From contig NZ_CP045292.1 in the NCBI RefSeq assembly GCF_009363055.1, positions 372,001 to 436,000 of the forward strand: 64,000 nt of DNA, written 5' to 3'. Source of the DNA: Flavobacterium haoranii (GTDB lineage Bacteria > Bacteroidota > Bacteroidia > Flavobacteriales > Flavobacteriaceae). Each line of letters opens with the position of its first letter. The first letter of the stretch is position 1. The translations under genes and the position numbers were made by a program. This document shows positions 7,364 to 16,419 of this stretch, piece after piece. A model generated the notes under the pieces. It was not told where the DNA came from. It made no database searches and worked only from the letters and a program-made list of their open reading frames with translations.

Positions 7364-8209
7364 TTAATAGTCTCCTAAAGTTTCAACATTTTGTTCTAAC
7401 GCTTTTGCTAATTGCTCATCATTTGGTGCTTTTCCATGCCAAGCGTGTGTGTGCATCATATAATCTACCCCGTTACCCATTTCTGTATGCAATAAAATAC
7501 AAACTGGTTTTCCATTACCCGATTTTGATTTTGCTTCAGCTAAACCAGCTTTGATAGCGTCAATGTTGTTACCTTCTTTAATTTCTAAAACAATCCAATC
7601 AAATGCTTCAAATTTTGCTTTTACGCTACCCATCGCCAAAACTTCGTCAGTGGTTCCGTCAATTTGTTTTCCGTTTAAATCGATTGTTGCAATTAAGTTA
7701 TCTACTTTTTTTGCAGAAGCATACATGATAGCTTCCCAGTTTTGACCTTCTTGTAATTCACCATCACCTAAAAGTGCATACACTAAATTGTTATCGTTGT
7801 TTAACTTTTTAGCCTGTGCAGCTCCAATTGCTACCGACATTCCTTGTCCTAATGAACCAGATGCCATTCTTACTCCAGGTAAACCTTCGTGAGTGGTAGG
7901 GTGGCCTTGTAATCTTGAATTTAGTTTTCTAAATGTTGCTAATTCAGAAACTGGGAAATAACCGCTTCTTGCTAAAACACTGTAGAAAACGGGAGAAATA
8001 TGTCCGTTTGATAAGAAGAATACATCTTCACCAATTCCGTTCATATCAAAACCTTCTTTGCGTTTCATAACGTCTTGGTAAAGTGTAACCAAAAATTCAG
8101 CACATCCCAAAGAACCTCCTGGGTGACCTGAATTTACGGCATGAACCATACGAAGAATATCTCTTCGAACTTGTGTTGTAAAATCTTGTAGTTGTTGTGT
8201 ATTAGACAT
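7364..8209 (-). CDS. Transketolase, N-terminal (thiamine diphosphate-binding) subunit
   Basis: 281 residues. It carries the TPP-binding motif GDGELQEGQNWEA (residues 148-160), closing with IATIDLN near residue 179, and the phosphate-binding histidines in GHPGG (residue 29) and GHISP (residue 70). It pairs with the C-terminal subunit encoded downstream, and neither half is active alone in known split enzymes. A TAnnTTT-type promoter lies upstream on the minus strand (8238-8268). Confidence 0.95.
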   Translation of the reverse strand: MSNTQQLQDFTTQVRRDILRMVHAVNSGHPGGSLGCAEFLVTLYQDVMKRKEGFDMNGIGEDVFFLSNGHISPVFYSVLARSGYFPVSELATFRKLNSRLQGHPTTHEGLPGVRMASGSLGQGMSVAIGAAQAKKLNNDNNLVYALLGDGELQEGQNWEAIMYASAKKVDNLIATIDLNGKQIDGTTDEVLAMGSVKAKFEAFDWIVLEIKEGNNIDAIKAGLAEAKSKSGNGKPVCILLHTEMGNGVDYMMHTHAWHGKAPNDEQLAKALEQNVETLGDY

Positions 8210-8237
8210 TATAAAATGTATATAAGTTAATTGGGTG

Positions 8238-8268
8238 TAAAAGTAATTTTATTTTTTTGGTGTTACAA
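8238..8268 (-). promoter_or_regulatory. Bacteroidota-type promoter for the transketolase operon
   Basis: On the minus strand a TTG (-33) at 8266-8268 is followed after 20 bases by TACTTTTA, one mismatch from the TAnnTTTG -7 box. It lies 29 bases before the start codon. Confidence 0.55.
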
Positions 8269-8313
8269 ATCATTTTAAGAGAAGTTATTAATAATCAGTG
8301 TTAATCATAAATA

Positions 8314-8345
8314 ATTCTAAAATCTAAATTCTAAAATCTAAAATA
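8314..8345. repeat. Word repeat (TTCTAAAATCTAAA)
   Basis: Two copies of the 14-base word TTCTAAAATCTAAA back to back in the divergent spacer between transketolase and tgt. It ends just before the tgt -7 box (TATCTTTG, 8349-8356). Confidence 0.75.
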
Positions 8346-8375
8346 AATTATCTTTGCGGTTCGTAAAAGCACAAT

Positions 8376-9506
8376 ATGAAGTTTGATTTATTAAAGAAAG
8401 ACCCAAAAAGTCAAGCAAGAGCAGGTGTTGTCACAACAGATCATGGTGTGATTGAAACTCCAATTTTTATGCCTGTAGGGACGGTAGCTTCTGTTAAAGG
8501 AGTTCACCAAAGAGAATTAAAAGACGATATTAATCCTGATATTATATTAGGGAATACATACCATTTATACCTTCGACCGCAAACTGATATTTTAGAAAAA
8601 GCGGGTGGATTGCACAAATTCATGAATTGGGATAGAAATATTTTAACCGATTCTGGTGGATACCAAGTGTATTCTTTGTCTTCCAATAGAAAAATTAAAG
8701 AAGAAGGTGTAAAGTTCAAATCGCACATCGACGGATCGTATCATTTCTTTTCGCCAGAAAATGTAATGGAAATCCAACGTACTATTGGTGCCGATATTAT
8801 TATGGCATTCGACGAATGTACGCCGTATCCATGTGATTATCGTTATGCAAAACGTTCGATGCACATGACGCACCGTTGGTTAGATCGTTGTGTAACTCAT
8901 TTCAATAATACGCCAGCTAAATATGGTTACGAACAAACTTTGTTTCCGATTGTGCAAGGAAGTACGTATAAAGATTTACGTCAACAATCAGCAGAATATA
9001 TTGCGAATGTTGGTGCTCAAGGTAATGCTATTGGAGGATTGTCAGTAGGAGAGCCAGCAGAAGAAATGTATGCAATGACCGAAGTGGTTACCGCAATTTT
9101 ACCGGAAGATAAGCCGAGATATTTAATGGGTGTAGGAACTCCGGTTAATATTTTAGAAAATATTGCATTAGGAATTGATATGTTTGACTGTGTAATGCCA
9201 ACACGAAACGCTAGAAACGGAATGTTGTTTACCGCAAACGGAATTATCAATATTAAAAATAAAAAATGGGAAGCCGATTTTAGTCCAATTGATGAAATGG
9301 GACATACGTTCGTAGATTTGGAATACTCAAAATCGTATCTTCGTCACTTATTTGCTGCTAACGAATATTTAGGAAAGCAAATTGCAACGATTCATAATTT
9401 AGGCTTCTATTTATGGTTGGTTCGCGAGGCTAGACGTCAAATTTTAGCTGGAACTTTCCGTGAATGGAAAGATAAAATGGTAATTCAATTAGCTCAACGA
9501 TTATAA
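8376..9506 (+). CDS. tgt: tRNA-guanine transglycosylase (queuosine synthesis)
   Basis: 376 residues. It exchanges G34 in GUN anticodons for the queuosine precursor preQ1. The catalytic D92 lies in TDSGGYQ, a GGLSVGEP loop is present, and the second aspartate is in the FDCVMPTRNARNG motif. The C-terminal zinc site differs from the E. coli pattern: where CxCxxC is expected (residues ~303-320) the sequence reads SPIDEMGHTFVDLEYSKSYL, with no cysteine, although the following histidine (YLRHL) is kept. A TATCTTTG box (8349-8356) lies 20 bases upstream. The next gene starts 3 bases after the stop. Confidence 0.95.
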   Translation: MKFDLLKKDPKSQARAGVVTTDHGVIETPIFMPVGTVASVKGVHQRELKDDINPDIILGNTYHLYLRPQTDILEKAGGLHKFMNWDRNILTDSGGYQVYSLSSNRKIKEEGVKFKSHIDGSYHFFSPENVMEIQRTIGADIIMAFDECTPYPCDYRYAKRSMHMTHRWLDRCVTHFNNTPAKYGYEQTLFPIVQGSTYKDLRQQSAEYIANVGAQGNAIGGLSVGEPAEEMYAMTEVVTAILPEDKPRYLMGVGTPVNILENIALGIDMFDCVMPTRNARNGMLFTANGIINIKNKKWEADFSPIDEMGHTFVDLEYSKSYLRHLFAANEYLGKQIATIHNLGFYLWLVREARRQILAGTFREWKDKMVIQLAQRL

Positions 9507-9509
9507 TTT

Positions 9510-10592
9510 ATGCTAAAAATTATTGATAAATACATTCTTAGGCGCTATTTAGCCACTTTTTCAGTCATGTTATTACTGTTTATTCCTATTGGAATTGTAA
9601 TTGACGTTTCGGAGAAGGTAAATAGAATGATTGAAAAGAAGGTTCCTTTTGGTGAAATTTTACTTTATTATGTTGACTTTACAATATATTTTGCCAATTT
9701 GTTATTTCCTATATTTCTGTTTTTATCAGTAATTTGGTTTACATCAAAACTTGCCAATAATACTGAAATTATTGCAATTTTAAGTTCAGGAATCTCTTAC
9801 AAAAGATTCCTTAGACCTTATTTTATTGGAGCTACAATTGTTTCTTTATTTACATTAATTATGGGATTCTTTTTGGTTCCTAAAGCGAGTAAAGGTTTTA
9901 ATGATTTTAGATATCAGTATTTAAAAGGTAGTAGTGCACAATCAAGAGAAACCAATGATATTTTCAGGCAAATTAGCCCCAATGAAGTCATTTATATAAG
10001 TAATTATAATTATTTATCTGAAACAGGTTTTAATTTTATTTATGAAAAGTTTGAAGGAAATGTTTTAAAAGAACGAATTCAAGCAAATAGAATTAAATAC
10101 GATAAAAAGAAGAAAGTTTATAAACTTTATAATTACAAAAAAAGAACTATTGGTGAATTAGATGATAAGCTTATATCGATAAATGAATATAGTAAAAAGT
10201 TTAATTTTGAACCAGAAGATTTAACTCCAGTTGTTTACATTGCTGAGACAATGACGTTAGGTGAACTTTTTGATTTTATTGATAAAGAAAAGAAAAAAGG
10301 AAATGCAAATATTAATACTTACCTAGTTGTATTGCATAAAAAGTTCAGTCTTCCAGTTTCTGCATTTATTTTAACAATAATAGCAGTATCCGTTTCGTCA
10401 ATGAAAAGAAGAGGTGGAATGGGAGTAAATCTTGCTATAGGTATATGTATTGCTTTTACATTTGTTTTTTTTGATAAAGTTTTTGGAACACTTGCAGAAA
10501 AATCTAGTATACCACCTGTTGTTGCAGTTTGGTTACCTAATTTTGTTTTCGGAATATTAGCATTTTATCTTCTTCGCAATGCAAAACGATAA
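9510..10592 (+). CDS. LptF/LptG-family lipopolysaccharide export permease
   Basis: 360 residues with the family layout: two transmembrane helices in the first ~110 residues (LATFSVMLLLFIPIGIVID and IYFANLLFPIFLFLSVIW), a jellyroll-like periplasmic domain (residues ~130-270), and further helices at the C-terminus (LPVSAFILTIIAVSVSS and later). It belongs to the Lpt complex that extracts lipopolysaccharide from the inner membrane and passes it to LptC/LptA. The N-terminal KIIDKYILRRYLATF is diagnostic. It follows tgt by 3 bases and overlaps the EamA gene by 14, so the three form an operon. Confidence 0.92.
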   Translation: MLKIIDKYILRRYLATFSVMLLLFIPIGIVIDVSEKVNRMIEKKVPFGEILLYYVDFTIYFANLLFPIFLFLSVIWFTSKLANNTEIIAILSSGISYKRFLRPYFIGATIVSLFTLIMGFFLVPKASKGFNDFRYQYLKGSSAQSRETNDIFRQISPNEVIYISNYNYLSETGFNFIYEKFEGNVLKERIQANRIKYDKKKKVYKLYNYKKRTIGELDDKLISINEYSKKFNFEPEDLTPVVYIAETMTLGELFDFIDKEKKKGNANINTYLVVLHKKFSLPVSAFILTIIAVSVSSMKRRGGMGVNLAIGICIAFTFVFFDKVFGTLAEKSSIPPVVAVWLPNFVFGILAFYLLRNAKR

Positions 10593-11463
10593 TTTTAAAA
10601 GTTATTTTCAATTACATTTAATTGTTTTTATTTGGGGGTTTACAGCTATTTTAGGGGCTTTAATTTCTCTTGATGCTTTACCACTAGTTTGGTGGCGTAT
10701 GTCTATTGCGGTTTTATTAATTTTCATCTACATGAAATGGAAGAAAATTGATTTTACGATAGCAAATAGTACACGGCTATTAATGTTGCTTGCAGGTTTA
10801 GTTATTGCCATGCATTGGTTTACATTCTTTAAAGCCATAAAAGTGTCAAATGTTTCAGTAACATTGGCTTGTTTGTCAACAGGTGCATTTTTTACTTCTT
10901 TATTAGAGCCTATTTTTTACGGTAGAAAGGTAATTTGGTACGAAGTTGTTTTCGGATTATTAGTTGTGTTAGGCTTGTATATCATTTTTCAAGTAGAAGG
11001 AGATTACTATTTAGGAATTATATTGGCATTAACTTCTGCTTTTTTATCAGCATCTTTTTCTGTAATTAATGGAAAGTTTGCAAAAGAATATAACGCAGCC
11101 ACTGTATCTTTTTATGAATTATTAGGCGGAGTTGGTTTCTTAAGTATCTATTTACTTTTTTCGGAACAGTTTACGCAAAGTTTTTTCCAAATTTCAATTT
11201 CCGATTTAAGCGGGCTTTTTATTTTAGCATCGGTTTGTACTGCTTATGCTTTTATTGCTTCTGTTGCTGTTATGAAACATTTGAGCCCTTATACCGTAAT
11301 GCTTACTATTAATTTGGAACCAATTTATGGAATTGTGTTAGCGATTATGATTTTTCAAGAAAAAGAAAAGATGAATCCAAATTTCTATTTAGGTGCAGCT
11401 ATTATTTTATCAACTGTTGTTTTGAATGGAATTTTTAAGAATTTTGAAAAAAGAAAAAACTAA
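10579..11463 (+). CDS. EamA-family (DMT superfamily) transporter
   Basis: 294 residues with about ten hydrophobic helices arranged as two EamA repeats (first repeat near residues 5-135, second near 145-285). The sequence has a typical internal 'EPIFYG' and 'LEPIYGIVLAIMIFQE' at the repeat ends. Such inner-membrane proteins export small metabolites, amino acids or drugs. No substrate can be read from the sequence. It overlaps the LptF/G-type gene by 14 bases. Confidence 0.88.
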   Translation: MQNDNFKSYFQLHLIVFIWGFTAILGALISLDALPLVWWRMSIAVLLIFIYMKWKKIDFTIANSTRLLMLLAGLVIAMHWFTFFKAIKVSNVSVTLACLSTGAFFTSLLEPIFYGRKVIWYEVVFGLLVVLGLYIIFQVEGDYYLGIILALTSAFLSASFSVINGKFAKEYNAATVSFYELLGGVGFLSIYLLFSEQFTQSFFQISISDLSGLFILASVCTAYAFIASVAVMKHLSPYTVMLTINLEPIYGIVLAIMIFQEKEKMNPNFYLGAAIILSTVVLNGIFKNFEKRKN

Positions 11464-11539
11464 AGCTAAATAATAAAACGAATTATTAGGAAAGTTTTAT
11501 CTTTGTGATAACAAACTTTAACCAAAATTTTTGCTAATT

Positions 11540-12493
11540 ATGGAGTACTTAGATTTTGAATTGCCTATTAAAGAGCTTGAAGATCAATTAGATAAATGTT
11601 TAATTATTGGGCAAGAATCTGATGTAGATGTAAGTAATACTTGCAAACAAATAGAGAAAAAATTAGAAGAAACTAAGAAGAATATTTATAAAAACTTATC
11701 GGCTTGGCAACGCGTTCAATTGTCTCGTCATCCAAATAGACCTTATACAATGGATTATATTCGCGCTTTATGTGGAGATACTTTCCTTGAATTATTTGGA
11801 GATAGAGGTGTAAAAGACGATAAAGCAATGGTAGGTGGCCTTGGAAAAATTGATGGACAATCTTTTATGATTGTTGGTCAACAAAAAGGATACAATACAA
11901 AGACACGTCAATATCGTAATTTTGGTATGGCTAATCCTGAAGGATACCGTAAAGCACTACGTTTAATGAAAATGGCCGAGAAATTCAATATCCCAGTTGT
12001 AACTTTTATTGATACTCCTGGTGCTTATCCAGGTTTAGAAGCAGAAGAAAGAGGACAAGGTGAAGCAATTGCTCGTAATATTTTTGAAATGTGTCGTCTT
12101 CAAGTGCCAATTATTTGTGTAATTGTTGGTGAAGGTGCTTCTGGTGGTGCTTTAGGAATAGGTGTAGGTGATAAAGTTTTCATGTTAGAAAATACTTGGT
12201 ATTCTGTAATTTCACCTGAATCATGTTCTTCAATTTTATGGAGAAGTTGGGATTACAAAGAGCAAGCAGCTGAAGCTTTAAAACTTACAGCACAAGACAT
12301 GAAAAAACAAAAGTTAATTGATGATATCATACCAGAACCACTTGGTGGCGCTCACTATGATAGAGATACAACTTTTAAAACTGTTGAAAAATATATTTCA
12401 GATTCTTATAAAGCACTAAAAGACTTATCAACAAAAGATTTAGTTTCTACAAGAATGGATAAATATAGTAATATGGGGCATTTTAAAGAATAA
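11540..12493 (+). CDS. accA: Acetyl-CoA carboxylase carboxyltransferase subunit alpha
   Basis: 317 residues from the ATG at 11540. A TTG nine bases upstream is unlikely to be the start. The N-terminus ([18 protein letters not shown]) and the carboxyltransferase core with [12 protein letters not shown] and [14 protein letters not shown] match AccA. With AccD it transfers the carboxyl group from biotin carboxyl carrier protein to acetyl-CoA, the committed step of fatty acid synthesis. It is a single gene here, followed by its own terminator. Confidence 0.97.
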   Translation: MEYLDFELPIKELEDQLDKCLIIGQESDVDVSNTCKQIEKKLEETKKNIYKNLSAWQRVQLSRHPNRPYTMDYIRALCGDTFLELFGDRGVKDDKAMVGGLGKIDGQSFMIVGQQKGYNTKTRQYRNFGMANPEGYRKALRLMKMAEKFNIPVVTFIDTPGAYPGLEAEERGQGEAIARNIFEMCRLQVPIICVIVGEGASGGALGIGVGDKVFMLENTWYSVISPESCSSILWRSWDYKEQAAEALKLTAQDMKKQKLIDDIIPEPLGGAHYDRDTTFKTVEKYISDSYKALKDLSTKDLVSTRMDKYSNMGHFKE

Positions 12494-12517
12494 ATTACCA
12501 TCTTTTCAAAGAATATG

Positions 12518-12547
12518 TCCGAAACCTCACAGTTTCGGATTTTTTTT
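12518..12547 (+). terminator. Terminator of accA
   Basis: TCCGAAAC / GTTTCGGA stem with a 6-base loop and eight T residues. Confidence 0.9.
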
Positions 12548-12550
12548 ACC

Positions 12551-12597
12551 TTATTAACAATTTTATGCTGGTTATCAACACTTTATTAACAACCAGT
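12551..12597. promoter_or_regulatory. Cluster of DnaA-box-like 9-mers upstream of dnaB
   Basis: Three sites resemble the DnaA box TTATCCACA: TTATTAACA at 12551-12559, TTATCAACA at 12572-12580 and TTATTAACA at 12583-12591. The last two lie inside an inverted repeat CTGGTT (12568-12573) / AACCAG (12592-12597). The matches are inexact and the DNA is AT-rich, so function is uncertain. Confidence 0.3.
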
Positions 12598-12646
12598 TCT
12601 TTAAAAGTTAAAATACACACAACTAAAATTTGGTTACCTTAGCAAT

Positions 12647-14194
12647 ATGGAAAATATCAAAAACATAAATCCACTAAAAGTAGATAAAACTACCATCATA
12701 AACCTAGAGAAGGGAAAGTTGCCTCCACAAGCATTAGAGCTAGAAGAAGCAGTTTTAGGGGCTTTAATGATTGATAAGAAAGGGGTAGATGAAGTAATTG
12801 ATATTTTACAACCCGAAGCTTTTTACAAAGAAGCACATAAATACATTTTTGAAGCGGTAGTGCAGTTGTTTAATGATACGCAACCAATCGACTTATTAAC
12901 AGTTTCAGCTCAATTAAAGCGAAATGGAAAATTAGAGTTAGCAGGAGGCGATTTTTACTTAATTCAGCTAACACAAAAAATCTCATCATCAGCTCACATT
13001 GAATTTCACTCGAGAATTATTTTACAGAAATTTATTCAGCGAAGTTTAATCAAAATTTCAAACGAAATTATCGAAGACGCCTATGATGAAACCACTGATG
13101 TATTTGATTTATTAGATTCTGCCGAGTCTAAATTATATGAAGTTACTCAAGGAAATATTAAAAGAAGTTCTGAAACCGCGCAAAGTTTAGTAATTCAAGC
13201 TAAAAAGCGCATTGAAGAAATTTCGAACAAGGAAGGTTTAAGTGGAATTCCAACAGGTTTTCACGATTTAGATAAATTAACTTCAGGTTGGCAACCATCC
13301 GATTTGATTATTGTGGCTGCTCGTCCAGGTATGGGTAAAACAGCTTTTACGTTATCAATGGCTCGTAATATGGCAATAGATTACCAAGCGCCAGTTGCTT
13401 TTTTCTCATTAGAGATGTCATCAGTTCAGTTAATTACACGTTTAATTTCATCTGAAACTGGTTTGTCTTCGGAGAAGTTGAGAACTGGTAAATTAGAAAA
13501 ACACGAGTGGGAACAACTTTCAATTAAAGTAAAAGACTTAGAAAAAGCTCCTTTATATATTGATGATACTCCATCTTTGTCTATTTTTGATTTACGTGCA
13601 AAAGCTAGACGTTTAGCTTCACAATACGGAATTAAAATGATTGTGATCGATTATCTTCAATTAATGACTGCAGGTGGAAATGGAAAAGGAGGCGGAAATC
13701 GTGAGCAAGAAATTTCAACTATTTCACGTAACTTAAAAGCATTAGCAAAAGAATTAAACGTTCCAGTAATTGCACTTTCTCAGTTATCGCGTGCTGTAGA
13801 AACTCGTGGTTCCAGTAAACGACCATTACTTTCCGACTTAAGGGAATCGGGAGCAATTGAGCAAGATGCCGATATTGTATCGTTTATTTATCGTCCGGAG
13901 TATTATAAAATTGAAGAATGGGATGATGAAGAACGTACACCAACTCAAGGTCAAGCTGAGTTTATAGTAGCAAAACATAGAAATGGAGGTTTAGATAATA
14001 TTCGTTTAAAATTCATAGGAAGTTTAGGTAAGTTTGATAATTTAGATGATTTTGGAACTCCGTTTGATGCATTTCCATCAAAAATGAATGTTGATGATAT
14101 GCCTTTCAATCCATCGAGTTTACCTTCACCTAATGAAGCTTTTGGAAGCGCCATGAATTCTAATTTCGATGACGATTCAGATGTTCCTTTTTAA
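12647..14194 (+). CDS. dnaB: Replicative DNA helicase
   Basis: 515 residues. The N-terminal domain (PPQALELEEAVLGALMID) binds primase and forms the hexamer collar. The RecA-like motor domain has Walker A ARPGMGKTAF near residues 223-233, Walker B 'MIVIDYLQLM', and an arginine finger region near SDLRESGAIEQDAD. The hexamer unwinds DNA ahead of the replication fork. The C-terminal ~35 residues are acidic and disordered, and may contact other replisome proteins. A short GC-rich terminator follows. No intein is present. Confidence 0.97.
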   Translation: MENIKNINPLKVDKTTIINLEKGKLPPQALELEEAVLGALMIDKKGVDEVIDILQPEAFYKEAHKYIFEAVVQLFNDTQPIDLLTVSAQLKRNGKLELAGGDFYLIQLTQKISSSAHIEFHSRIILQKFIQRSLIKISNEIIEDAYDETTDVFDLLDSAESKLYEVTQGNIKRSSETAQSLVIQAKKRIEEISNKEGLSGIPTGFHDLDKLTSGWQPSDLIIVAARPGMGKTAFTLSMARNMAIDYQAPVAFFSLEMSSVQLITRLISSETGLSSEKLRTGKLEKHEWEQLSIKVKDLEKAPLYIDDTPSLSIFDLRAKARRLASQYGIKMIVIDYLQLMTAGGNGKGGGNREQEISTISRNLKALAKELNVPVIALSQLSRAVETRGSSKRPLLSDLRESGAIEQDADIVSFIYRPEYYKIEEWDDEERTPTQGQAEFIVAKHRNGGLDNIRLKFIGSLGKFDNLDDFGTPFDAFPSKMNVDDMPFNPSSLPSPNEAFGSAMNSNFDDDSDVPF

Positions 14195-14199
14195 AATAT

Positions 14200-14226
14200 A
14201 ATCCCGATTTTTTCGGGATTTTTTAT
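14200..14226 (+). terminator. Terminator of dnaB
   Basis: AATCCCGA / TCGGGATT stem with a T-rich loop followed by a T tract. Confidence 0.88.
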
Positions 14227-14263
14227 TTTACAAGACAAATTCAATTGTTTATCTTTGATAACT

Positions 14264-15526
14264 ATGAAATTGAAAACTCTAATATTTTTTCTCGTTACTT
14301 TTTTTGTAAAAGCTAATTCTATTTTATTACCGATGGATGCTGAAGGGCAACAAAACCATTTGAAAGCTTACGGAATAACTTATTGGGTACTTACCAAAGA
14401 TTATAAAGTAAATTGGCTTCTTAATTATAGAGGAGGTTCCTTTTTAATGCCCGATAGTGAGGAAATAAGAAAAGAATGTAAGATTAGGGGTGTTACATTT
14501 GAAATTATTTCTGATGGAGAAACGGCTTCAATCTTAAATGAAATTAGTAGTCCATCTCAAAATATGGAATCGGTTGTTTTAGAAAAAGCACCAAAAATAG
14601 CGGTATATACACCTAAAGGAAAACAACCTTGGGATGATGCTGTAACAATGGTTTTAACTTATGCTGAAATTCCATATACAGAAATTTACGATGAAGAAGT
14701 TTTAAGTGATCAATTATTATTGTATGAATGGTTGCACTTACATCATGAAGATTTTACAGGACAATATGGAAAGTTTTTTGGAGCGTACAGAAATGCACCC
14801 TGGTATATTGAACAAAAATTACAAGCCGAAGAATTAGCAAAAAAACTTGGTTATAATAAAGTCTCTGAAGAAAAATTAGCAGTTTCAAAAAAAATTAGAG
14901 ATTACGTAATTGGTGGTGGTTTTATGTTTGCCATGTGTTCTGCAACAGATAGTTTTGATATCGCTCTGTCTGCTGAAGGTGTTGATATTTGTGAAACTAT
15001 GTTTGATGGTGACCCAAGTGATGCTAATTATCAAGAAAAAATTGTTTACAACAATACATTTGCTTTTAAAAATTTTACACTAGAGAAAAGTCCAATTATT
15101 TATGAGTTTTCTGATATTGATACTACAAATGATAGACAAAACAAGCGAGTTCCATTTGAACAAGATTATTTTTCGTTAATGGATTTTTCTGCAAAATGGG
15201 ATCCTATACCAACTATGTTGTGTCAAAATCACACTCAATTAGTGAAAGGTTTTATGGGGCAAACAACTGCTTTTAGTGGAGATAAAATTAAAAGTAACAT
15301 TCTGAGATTAGGCGAATGTAAAATAAATGGTGAAGCAAGATACATTCATGGAACAATAGGTAAAGGAATGTTTACATTTTATGGCGGACATGATCCTGAA
15401 GATTATCAGCATAAAGTTGGAGATCCACCCACAGTTTTAGACTTACACCCTAACTCTCCAGGTTATAGATTAATTCTTAATAACGTATTATTTCCAGCTG
15501 CAAAAAAGAAAAAACAGAAGACATAA
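14264..15526 (+). CDS. Exported protein usually labelled 'asparagine synthetase B' in Flavobacteria; real function unclear
   Basis: 420 residues from the ATG at 14264. A signal peptide covers residues 1-18 (hydrophobic LIFFLVTFFVKANS). I see neither the N-terminal Cys2 glutaminase nor the PPi loop SGGxDS of true asparagine synthetases, so the label that this family often carries is not supported. The first part (LPMDAEGQQNHLKAYG, LNYRGGSFLMPD) looks like a propeptide-style domain. The later part (YTPKGKQPWDDAVTMVLTYA, CSATDSFDIALSAEG, GTIGKGMFTFYGGHDPEDYQ) resembles class-I glutamine-amidotransferase-like folds. A -7 box TATCTTTG ends only 6 bases before the ATG, suggesting a leaderless transcript. 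Confidence 0.7.
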   Translation: MKLKTLIFFLVTFFVKANSILLPMDAEGQQNHLKAYGITYWVLTKDYKVNWLLNYRGGSFLMPDSEEIRKECKIRGVTFEIISDGETASILNEISSPSQNMESVVLEKAPKIAVYTPKGKQPWDDAVTMVLTYAEIPYTEIYDEEVLSDQLLLYEWLHLHHEDFTGQYGKFFGAYRNAPWYIEQKLQAEELAKKLGYNKVSEEKLAVSKKIRDYVIGGGFMFAMCSATDSFDIALSAEGVDICETMFDGDPSDANYQEKIVYNNTFAFKNFTLEKSPIIYEFSDIDTTNDRQNKRVPFEQDYFSLMDFSAKWDPIPTMLCQNHTQLVKGFMGQTTAFSGDKIKSNILRLGECKINGEARYIHGTIGKGMFTFYGGHDPEDYQHKVGDPPTVLDLHPNSPGYRLILNNVLFPAAKKKKQKT

Positions 15527-15544
15527 TTTAGACAGATAAAAAAC

Positions 15545-16174
15545 ATGTATTGGTTTTCATTTTCAATTAGTTTAATCGGACTTTTATATTTATTCCTGAA
15601 TACTTTTTTATTTGTGCGTTTAAAACGAACAAAAAAAGAAGTATCAAAGGTGTTTGTTTTCTATCTAATTACTTTATCGATTATTGAATTCTTTTGTAAT
15701 CTTATCGGATTAATAAGTCCAAATTCTAATTTCTTTATTTCTCACTTTTATTTTGTTTCTCAATTTTACATATTAAGTTTTTTGTTTTACAGTTTATTTC
15801 ATGAAAATAAGATTAAGCACCTCATAAAACTAGTTGCAATTGTTCAGACTATATTTTTAGTTTATACTTATTATTCAAATGTTGAGTTATTTTGTAATTT
15901 TAATATTTACGAAATTGTTTCTTGTTCGATAATTTTAATTTTTTATGGATTATTATTTATACTGAAGAACTTTGATACGGAACATCAGTATTTGAACTTT
16001 TCATTAGGATTGATCCTATATTTATCTTGTAGTATTTCAATTTTTGTATCGGGTAATTTTGATATGGTTTTGTGTGAGAAACCTTACATTGATATATGGA
16101 TTTTTAACTCAATATTCTATATCCTGTTTCAATTTTTAGTTTACAGAGAATATCGATTTATTAAAAATTCATAA
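15545..16174 (+). CDS. Multi-pass membrane protein of unknown function
   Basis: 209 residues, with about seven predicted hydrophobic helices (near residues 4-24, 36-58, 65-85, 92-110, 120-142, 150-172, 182-202). The helices are rich in Phe, Ile and Leu, with short charged loops (RLKRTKKE, HENKIKH). The layout resembles 7TM sensor modules that in Bacteroidota are sometimes fused to histidine kinases, but no kinase domain is attached. It starts 18 bases after the preceding gene, so the two may be co-transcribed. I cannot assign a family. Confidence 0.7.
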   Translation: MYWFSFSISLIGLLYLFLNTFLFVRLKRTKKEVSKVFVFYLITLSIIEFFCNLIGLISPNSNFFISHFYFVSQFYILSFLFYSLFHENKIKHLIKLVAIVQTIFLVYTYYSNVELFCNFNIYEIVSCSIILIFYGLLFILKNFDTEHQYLNFSLGLILYLSCSISIFVSGNFDMVLCEKPYIDIWIFNSIFYILFQFLVYREYRFIKNS

Positions 16175-16209
16175 TATATTTTCAATTATTGTAACTTATT
16201 ATGATAAAT

Positions 16210-16239
16210 TTGTTAGAAATTGTTTTTTTTATATATTTG
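16210..16239 (+). promoter_or_regulatory. Promoter of the small zinc-ribbon gene
   Basis: TTG (-33) at 16210-16212, a 19-base spacer, and TATATTTG (-7) at 16232-16239. This is a perfect Bacteroidota consensus, 15 bases before the ATG at 16255. Confidence 0.75.
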
Positions 16240-16254
16240 AGCAAACTATAAAAA

Positions 16255-16419
16255 ATGTCTTGTCCAAATTGTTACAGAAGAAAACGAAATAGAAAGTCAT
16301 TAATAGACTACTTTCCAAAGTTAAACTACTTTGAGTGTTTTAATTGTAAAAAGAGATTTCTTTGGCTAACCATGTTAAATAAAAATTATTTTTTACAAAA
16401 AGAATCTTTAATTAAATAA
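16255..16419 (+). CDS. Small zinc-ribbon-like protein (54 residues)
   Basis: An ATG-to-TAA frame of 54 codons beginning MSCPNCYRRKRNRKS. Two CxxC pairs (CPNC at residues 3-6 and CFNC at residues 34-37) could bind one zinc ion. The protein is basic, with K/R-rich stretches (YRRKRNRKS and CKKRF), so it may bind nucleic acid. A consensus promoter lies upstream and a terminator just after the stop, so this short gene is likely real and monocistronic. I do not recognise a named family. Confidence 0.65.
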   Translation: MSCPNCYRRKRNRKSLIDYFPKLNYFECFNCKKRFLWLTMLNKNYFLQKESLIK

